The notes beneath the pieces are model-generated. The model searched no databases. It saw only the letters and a list, made by a program, of their open reading frames with translations, and was not told the DNA's origin. Made by a program: the position numbers and the translations under genes. Below, in pieces: positions 59,077 through 64,000 of a stretch of DNA of 64,000 bases. The stretch's first letter is position 1, and each line of letters starts with the position of its first letter. The stretch is from Methylocella sp. (GTDB lineage Bacteria > Pseudomonadota > Alphaproteobacteria > Rhizobiales > Beijerinckiaceae). The stretch spans positions 3,278,501 to 3,342,500 of the forward strand of contig JBBCGG010000001.1 in NCBI GenBank assembly GCA_037200525.1, in the 5' to 3' direction.

Positions 59077-60831
59077 ATGAGCAACGAGGCCGCAACCTCA
59101 AGCCCTCCATGCGCCGCAGACCTGCCCTGGCTTTCCTTCTACCCTCCAGAAACGTCACTGCAGATCGAAGCGCCGCCCTACCGATTGCTCGGCGATATCG
59201 CGCCGGATCTCGCCAGCCGTCGCGGCGACGTCAAGGCTTTCACCACCGTCATGCCGAACGGGATGGCGGGGAGCTTAAGTTTCGCCGATGTTGACCGCCT
59301 GTCCGATGCCCTCGCCGCCTATCTCCGGGAATGCCTTCGCCTCAAGACCGGCGCTCGCGTGGCGATCCAGATGCCCAACGGCCTAGCCTATCCGGTCGCG
59401 GCTTTCGGCGTGTTCAAGGCAGGCTGCGTCCTGGTCAACGTAAATCCCCTCTATACCGCGGCTGAAATGACGCATCTGTTCGAGGACGCGGAGCCGTCTG
59501 CGATCATCGCCATCGATATGTTCGCCGAGAAGCTTGGCGCGGCGATGGAAAGAGCGCCGATCCCGCATGTTATTTTGACCCAAGCCGCGAGTCTCTTTCC
59601 TCTGCCGCATCGGCGCCTCATAGGCTTTGTGCAAAAACACGTCCGTAAGGAACTCCCACGTCCAACTTTCGCTTCGACATCGCTGGCGCGCGCGCTCGCC
59701 CAGGGCGCGGCGAAAATCAAATCGGGCGTCGACATCAAAGCCTACGCTAAGGGTTTAGAGTCTTCCTCGGTCGCCTGCCTGCAATATACCGGCGGCACCA
59801 CGGGCGTCATCAAGGCGGCGATGCTGACGCATCGCAATTTGATCATGAACGTCGCGCAGTTCTTGCGTTTTACGGGTTCGGAAATAGCGCAGACCGATCA
59901 TATACTGACCGCGCTGCCGCTCTATCATTGCTTCGCCTTTACAGTGAATTTCCTCGGCTTCTTCTTCCGCGGCGCGCATAATGTTCTCATTCCAAACCCG
60001 CGCCCGCTCACCAATATGCGCAAAGCCTTCGCCAAGCAGAGCATCACCTTCATTACGGGCGTCAACACCCTCTTTAATGGCCTGCTGAACGAAGCATGGT
60101 TCAGGGAGAATCCCCCGCATCAATTGCGCTTGTCCGTAGCCGGCGGCATGCCACTGCTCGAGACGGTCGCACAGCGATGGGCCGAGGTCACGAAAAGCCC
60201 TCTCGTCGAAGGTTATGGCCTCAGCGAGGCCTCGCCGGTGCTGACTTTCAATCCGACGCGCCACGTCAAATCTGGAACGATCGGCGTGCCGCTCCCCTGG
60301 ACCGAGATAAAATGCGTCGACGACGCGGGTCGCGAAGTTCCGATCGGCGAACCGGGAGAGCTGATCGCGCGCGGGCCACAGGTCATGGCGGGTTATTGGA
60401 AGCAAGCCGCCGACACTGAAGACGGGTTGCGCGGGGGGTGGCTTTATACTGGCGACATCGCAACGATGGATAGCGATGGTTATTTCACCATCGTCGACCG
60501 ACGCAAGGACATGATTCTCGTATCGGGATTCAATGTCTATCCAAACGAGGTCGAAGCGGCGCTGTCTAAGCTTTCCGGCGTCAAGGAATGTGCTGTGATC
60601 GGCGTTCCAGATCACGCTACCGGGGAGGCGGTGAAGGCCTACATTGTTTGCCAAGATAAAGCGCTTGCAGTTGAGGCCGTCCGCGCTTTCTGCAAGACCC
60701 GGCTCGCCGCCTATAAGGTGCCAAAATCCGTCGTCTTCCGCGACGATTTGCCGAAATCGAACGTCGGCAAGATTCTTCGCAAGGATTTGCGCCTGGAGAA
60801 TCGTCTGCAGCAAGGCTTGCGTCAATCATAG
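59077..60831 (+). CDS. Long-chain fatty acid-CoA ligase (FadD-like)
   Basis: A 584-residue ANL-family ligase that activates fatty acids with ATP and CoA. The P-loop is YTGGTTGVIKAAMLTH, GYGLSEASPVLT is the A4/A5 region, GWLYTGDIATMDSDGYFTIVDRRKDMILVSGFNVYPNEVEA is the A7-A8 hinge, and PKSNVGKILRKDLR carries the catalytic Lys. GGGGA lies six bases before the ATG. Monocistronic. Confidence 0.94.
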   Translation: MSNEAATSSPPCAADLPWLSFYPPETSLQIEAPPYRLLGDIAPDLASRRGDVKAFTTVMPNGMAGSLSFADVDRLSDALAAYLRECLRLKTGARVAIQMPNGLAYPVAAFGVFKAGCVLVNVNPLYTAAEMTHLFEDAEPSAIIAIDMFAEKLGAAMERAPIPHVILTQAASLFPLPHRRLIGFVQKHVRKELPRPTFASTSLARALAQGAAKIKSGVDIKAYAKGLESSSVACLQYTGGTTGVIKAAMLTHRNLIMNVAQFLRFTGSEIAQTDHILTALPLYHCFAFTVNFLGFFFRGAHNVLIPNPRPLTNMRKAFAKQSITFITGVNTLFNGLLNEAWFRENPPHQLRLSVAGGMPLLETVAQRWAEVTKSPLVEGYGLSEASPVLTFNPTRHVKSGTIGVPLPWTEIKCVDDAGREVPIGEPGELIARGPQVMAGYWKQAADTEDGLRGGWLYTGDIATMDSDGYFTIVDRRKDMILVSGFNVYPNEVEAALSKLSGVKECAVIGVPDHATGEAVKAYIVCQDKALAVEAVRAFCKTRLAAYKVPKSVVFRDDLPKSNVGKILRKDLRLENRLQQGLRQS

Positions 60832-61364
60832 CGATCACAAAAAATTGCTGCCTGCTTGGATTGTAGGCTTTTGAAGCTTTCACACGAATCTGAAAGATAG
60901 AACGGGCGAAATCCAGCGTCCGGCTGGGTCCCCCTTTGCGCCGGGGTCGACGTCCCAGTCAAATTTATCCGGGATTGGGCGACAGCCACCAAAGCGAAGA
61001 AATTAATAAAATTGCTAGGTGCTGAAATGTGGCAATTCTTGGGCAGGTTCGGCATCCTGTCAAATCACCAATTCCTGCCTGTGAAAGCTACAGCGTGATC
61101 GCGGCTTGCAGCTTTTCGCTCAGTTGGCGTTGAGGCGGCGCAACAGGCTCCCCACAAGTCGCAGACATTGCTTGGAATTCCCGCCCCCGTTTGAAGCTTG
61201 GCTCGGCGCGGCCTTCACCGTAGCGGCGAGCGAGACCGTCACATAATCTTCGTAATATCGACTGCTCATTGTCATAGATTGACATTACAAATCCGTAATG
61301 AAATGACCTAACTATACAAATCGCTGCATCTCGAATGAATCCGAAGACAGAAGCGGGGTGAACG
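60832..61364. other. Intergenic region between acyl-CoA ligase and esterase-like genes
   Basis: 533 bases. A 65-codon minus-strand frame at 61088-61285 (start MSIYDNEQSILRR) has no known family and no clear ribosome site; it may be a small gene or debris. No hairpin or repeat of note is seen elsewhere in the stretch. Confidence 0.4.
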
Positions 61365-63089
61365 GTGTCAAAGCTTTTAAAGCTGTGGCTATCAGTGCTC
61401 TCGCGCGTAGCTAAAGCAAAAACTTCCATAAAAATCGGCGTTGCGCTGGTGGCTGTCGCCGCAGCGGGAACGCTGATGGCGCCCATGCATGCCAAGGCAG
61501 CCAGCTCGCCGCGCGTCGAGACCAAAGAGGGCCCGGTCAAGGGCTTCCTCAACAACGGCGTCGCAGAGTTTCTCGGCATTCCCTACGCCGCGCCGCCTGT
61601 CGGGGATTTGCGCTGGCAGCCGCCCCAGAGCCACACGGCCTGGAACAATGTTCTGGAGGCGACGGCGTATGGTCTTAACTGCGCGCAGACCGCAACGAAC
61701 GGAATATTCGCGGGTCCGGCGAACAGCAACGAAGACTGCCTCTATCTGAACGTCTTCGCGCCGAGCCTCGATGCGTCCGCGAAGGAGAAACTTCCGGTCA
61801 TTGTATGGATCCACGGCGGCGGCAACATCATCGGAGAGAGCAACGATTACGACGCGAGCAAGCTGGCCGCCCAAGGCCGCACGGTTGTCGTCACCATCAA
61901 TTACCGCCTCGGGCTTCTTGGCTGGCTGGCCCACCCGGCTTTAGATGCCGAAGACCATTTCTTTGCTGATTACGGCCTGCTCGACCAGCAATTCGCGCTT
62001 CAATGGGTGAAGCGCAATATCGCCGAATTTGGCGGCGATGAGACCAACGTAACGCTTGGCGGCCAAGCTGCGGGTTCCATCGACACGGAAGCCAACGTCA
62101 TTTCGCCGCTCGCCGCTGGCCTGTTCCAACGAGCGATCTTCCAAAGCGTCGTTCTCGAGCCGACGCCATTGTCATTCGCCGAGACGCAGGGATCGGCCTT
62201 CGCGGTCGCTGCAGGGTGCGGCTCGGGAGCAACCGCTGCGGTCGCCAAATGTCTACGCAATCTGACGGTTCAGCAGATTATGGCGCTGCAGGGCTCGACC
62301 AAAGGAGTTAGCGGTCCAGACGCAACTCTGCTTATAGCGGACGGCCATATTTTGCCGAGCGCCGGATTTGCGACGGCCTTCAAGAACGGCCAGTTCAATC
62401 ATGTGCCCGTCATGAATGGGACCGTCCAAGACGAAGGCAATTTCTCCATCGCCGTCGCCGAATATTTCTCCAGCGCTCCCCACGCGCCGCCGACCGCAGC
62501 GGATTTCAAAAACTACGTCACAGCCACCTATAGCGGCAACGCCGGACCCGGCGGCTCCTTGCCAGCTTATCCGGCGGGAACCGTTGATAAGGTTCTGGCT
62601 CGCTATCCGCTTTATGCCTATCCGACGCCGCAATTGGCCCAGGACGCGGTCGAGACGGATGCTGATGCGTGCGCCAGTCGGAACATCAACAAATTGCTCG
62701 CCAGCCAAGTGCCGCTCTACGCTTATGAATTTGATGACCGGATGGCTCCGTTTTACTTCCCCAAAATGCCTGGGTTCTCCTCTCTCGCCTACCGCACAGG
62801 CGACATCCAGTATCTATTTCCGCTGTTCCACGGGGGACCGCTCGGCGTTCGGCACGAGCTCAACAAGCAACAGGAGCAGCTTTCCGACGAACTCGTATCA
62901 GCTTGGGCGAATTTTGCCCGGACTGGCAATCCGAACGGCGAAGGCAACGTTCCTTGGCCGCTCTATGAAAACAAGCCGGCGACGGCTGCCTACCTGTCGG
63001 AGAACACTCCGATTTTATCGGCGTTCACAGACGAGGAATTTTCGGCCGAGCATAAGTGCGATCTTTGGGATCGGGTGCTGACGTATTGA
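61365..63089 (+). CDS. Type B carboxylesterase-like protein, predicted inactive
   Basis: A 574-residue secreted alpha/beta hydrolase of the carboxylesterase type B family. A signal peptide ends near residue 46 (MHAKAA). FLGIPYAAPPVGDLRWQPP, SNEDCLYLNVFAP, PVIVWIHGGGN and VVVTINYRLGLLGWL are intact family blocks including the oxyanion HGGG. But the nucleophile elbow, normally GESAG, is GQAAG (Ala235), and the catalytic His before the DIQYLF segment is Arg477 (YRTGDIQYLF). Only the acid, Glu357 in GTVQDEG, remains. The fold is complete with no frameshift, so it is a pseudoenzyme or has another role. Start is a GTG at 61365. Confidence 0.88.
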   Translation: MSKLLKLWLSVLSRVAKAKTSIKIGVALVAVAAAGTLMAPMHAKAASSPRVETKEGPVKGFLNNGVAEFLGIPYAAPPVGDLRWQPPQSHTAWNNVLEATAYGLNCAQTATNGIFAGPANSNEDCLYLNVFAPSLDASAKEKLPVIVWIHGGGNIIGESNDYDASKLAAQGRTVVVTINYRLGLLGWLAHPALDAEDHFFADYGLLDQQFALQWVKRNIAEFGGDETNVTLGGQAAGSIDTEANVISPLAAGLFQRAIFQSVVLEPTPLSFAETQGSAFAVAAGCGSGATAAVAKCLRNLTVQQIMALQGSTKGVSGPDATLLIADGHILPSAGFATAFKNGQFNHVPVMNGTVQDEGNFSIAVAEYFSSAPHAPPTAADFKNYVTATYSGNAGPGGSLPAYPAGTVDKVLARYPLYAYPTPQLAQDAVETDADACASRNINKLLASQVPLYAYEFDDRMAPFYFPKMPGFSSLAYRTGDIQYLFPLFHGGPLGVRHELNKQQEQLSDELVSAWANFARTGNPNGEGNVPWPLYENKPATAAYLSENTPILSAFTDEEFSAEHKCDLWDRVLTY

Positions 63090-63148
63090 AACCAAGCGGC
63101 AGGCTCGAGCCCAGAGGCCTCGCCCTAATCGCGGGGCGATCCTAACGT

Positions 63149-64000
63149 CTAGGCGCCATATTTGCGGTTTGGCGGGGAAAATCCGCAGGAGGAGCCGTCA
63201 ACGACGCGCACCTCTTTCTCCCACGGCAAACGATATTCGCCGCGCACCATGTCCTGCATGAAAGTATATGGGCAATCCTGCGCGCCGCCCTTCACGGCGA
63301 CATAACCGCGATGTCCAAGCTGGTAGATGTTGTTTTCGACGCCCCAATGAACGCGCGCCTCTCGAACGAGATCGGGCCGCATTTCGCAGGTGATGATCTC
63401 GTCGGGGCGGTGACTGCCTTCGACCATCACTGTGCCGTCGAAGTCGCAGAACATGCCCTCGCCCATTGAGTCGAAGCTGCCGTCGGAACCGCACAGGCAG
63501 ACGCTCGCGGTCTGCGCAAGGTTCTGAAACGCATTCGATTGGTTGGTGATCTTCCAGGCAAGCCGGATCGGCGCGGTGTAGCCCGCCGTGCGGATGATGA
63601 CCTCGGCGCCCTTATATGCAGCCTCGCGCGCCATCTCGGGGAACATGCCGTCGTGACAAATGATCAGCGATAGTATGGCGCCCTTCGGTCCCGAGCATAC
63701 CGGCACCCCGATGTCGCCCGGCTCCCACGGCTCGACGGGCACCCACGGATGAAGCTTGCGATAATAGAGCTGGATATCGCCGTGATCGTCGATGATCAAA
63801 CCGCTGTTGAACGGATTGCCTCGCGGATTGCGCTCCATGATCGAGAAGCAGCCCCAGATATGATGCTCAACGCACGCAGCCTTGAAGGCCGCAACCTCGG
63901 GACCATCGAGCGTACACATGATCGCGTCATCAATGCTCATCGAAAGGCCGTGCAGCGCATATTCCGGGAATACGATGAGATCCATCGCCGGATTGTTGCG
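63149..64000 (-). CDS. Formamidase (nitrilase superfamily), 5' end outside the window
   Basis: The visible 284 or so residues match AmiF/FmdA formamidase, which turns formamide into formate and ammonia. The nitrilase triad is present: Glu in VFPEYALHG, Lys in YYRKLHPW and Cys in [11 protein letters not shown]. The frame is open to the window edge and continues as [14 protein letters not shown], so about 55 N-terminal residues lie beyond 64000. The ATG at 63976-ish is internal, not the start. [21 protein letters not shown] near the C-terminus separates it from general aliphatic amidases. It is convergent with the esterase-like gene. Confidence 0.92.
   Translation of the reverse strand, partial: RNNPAMDLIVFPEYALHGLSMSIDDAIMCTLDGPEVAAFKAACVEHHIWGCFSIMERNPRGNPFNSGLIIDDHGDIQLYYRKLHPWVPVEPWEPGDIGVPVCSGPKGAILSLIICHDGMFPEMAREAAYKGAEVIIRTAGYTAPIRLAWKITNQSNAFQNLAQTASVCLCGSDGSFDSMGEGMFCDFDGTVMVEGSHRPDEIITCEMRPDLVREARVHWGVENNIYQLGHRGYVAVKGGAQDCPYTFMQDMVRGEYRLPWEKEVRVVDGSSCGFSPPNRKYGA

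Noticed and set aside
61088-61579. Minus-strand frame of 163 codons overlapping the start of the esterase-like gene
   Set aside because: Its first part is antisense to the signal peptide of a clear gene; only the last 65 codons could be a separate small gene, and these have no family or ribosome site.

Overview
The window is chromosomal DNA from an alphaproteobacterium, most likely a Hyphomicrobiales species near the Beijerinckiaceae/Methylocystaceae. This rests on high GC, the split atpHAGDC operon, the CobS/CobT + J-domain + BolA block, an ftsK-lolA-xth block, an ActS/ActR (RegB/RegA) redox pair, an intracellular PHB depolymerase, and a gene-end palindrome of a type common in this order. 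No phage, insertion sequence or CRISPR array was seen. The genus is inference.

Layout. 1-2.5 kb: GntP-type permease and patatin lipase. 2.8-8.8 kb: seven tightly packed minus-strand genes (polar amino-acid-type ABC importer, DUF1116/AllG-like protein, FAD oxidoreductase, RidA), which look like one uptake and catabolism operon for an unknown nitrogen compound. 9-13.6 kb: ABC-F ATPase, then a membrane/2Fe-2S/adenylate cyclase fusion overlapping a Crp/Fnr regulator. 13.6-18.8 kb: F1 ATP synthase genes, with atpC set apart. 19-24.7 kb: holA, lptE, leuS, a YggS-type PLP protein and an L,D-transpeptidase. 24.9-31.5 kb: OmpR-type response regulator, a cyclic-nucleotide-binding protein, xth, lolA, an altered MOSC protein and ftsK. 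31.8-37.5 kb: rpmB, a small secreted protein, cobT-cobS, J-domain protein, bolA and a GspC-like protein.

37.6-45.2 kb is an accessory-looking periplasmic block: a secreted protein, a phosphoesterase with a broken second copy of its 3' end and terminator, a di-haem peroxidase with an imelysin, and an arylsulfatase. A tRNA-Ile2(CAU) sits at 45.9 kb beside AT-richer DNA. 46-52.8 kb: ABC exporter, ActR, ActS, PhaZ and a YgjP-type peptidase. 52.8-58.9 kb: secB, a ThiE-like protein, a Sel1-repeat protein, a pseudouridine synthase, corA, opgG and a small membrane protein. 59-64 kb: an acyl-CoA ligase, a carboxylesterase that has lost two catalytic residues, and a 5'-truncated formamidase.

Themes: redox and cAMP signalling (cyclase fusion, Crp/Fnr, stand-alone cNMP protein, ActSR), storage polymer and lipid turnover, and nitrogen-compound use (2.8-8.8 kb operon, formamidase). 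The most distinctive signals are the ABC/DUF1116/FAD/RidA operon, the MOSC protein missing its cysteine segment, the esterase pseudoenzyme, the phosphoesterase 3'-end duplication, and a palindrome that carries the stop codons of both atpD and actS. All function calls come from reading the sequence and family knowledge; no database search was run.
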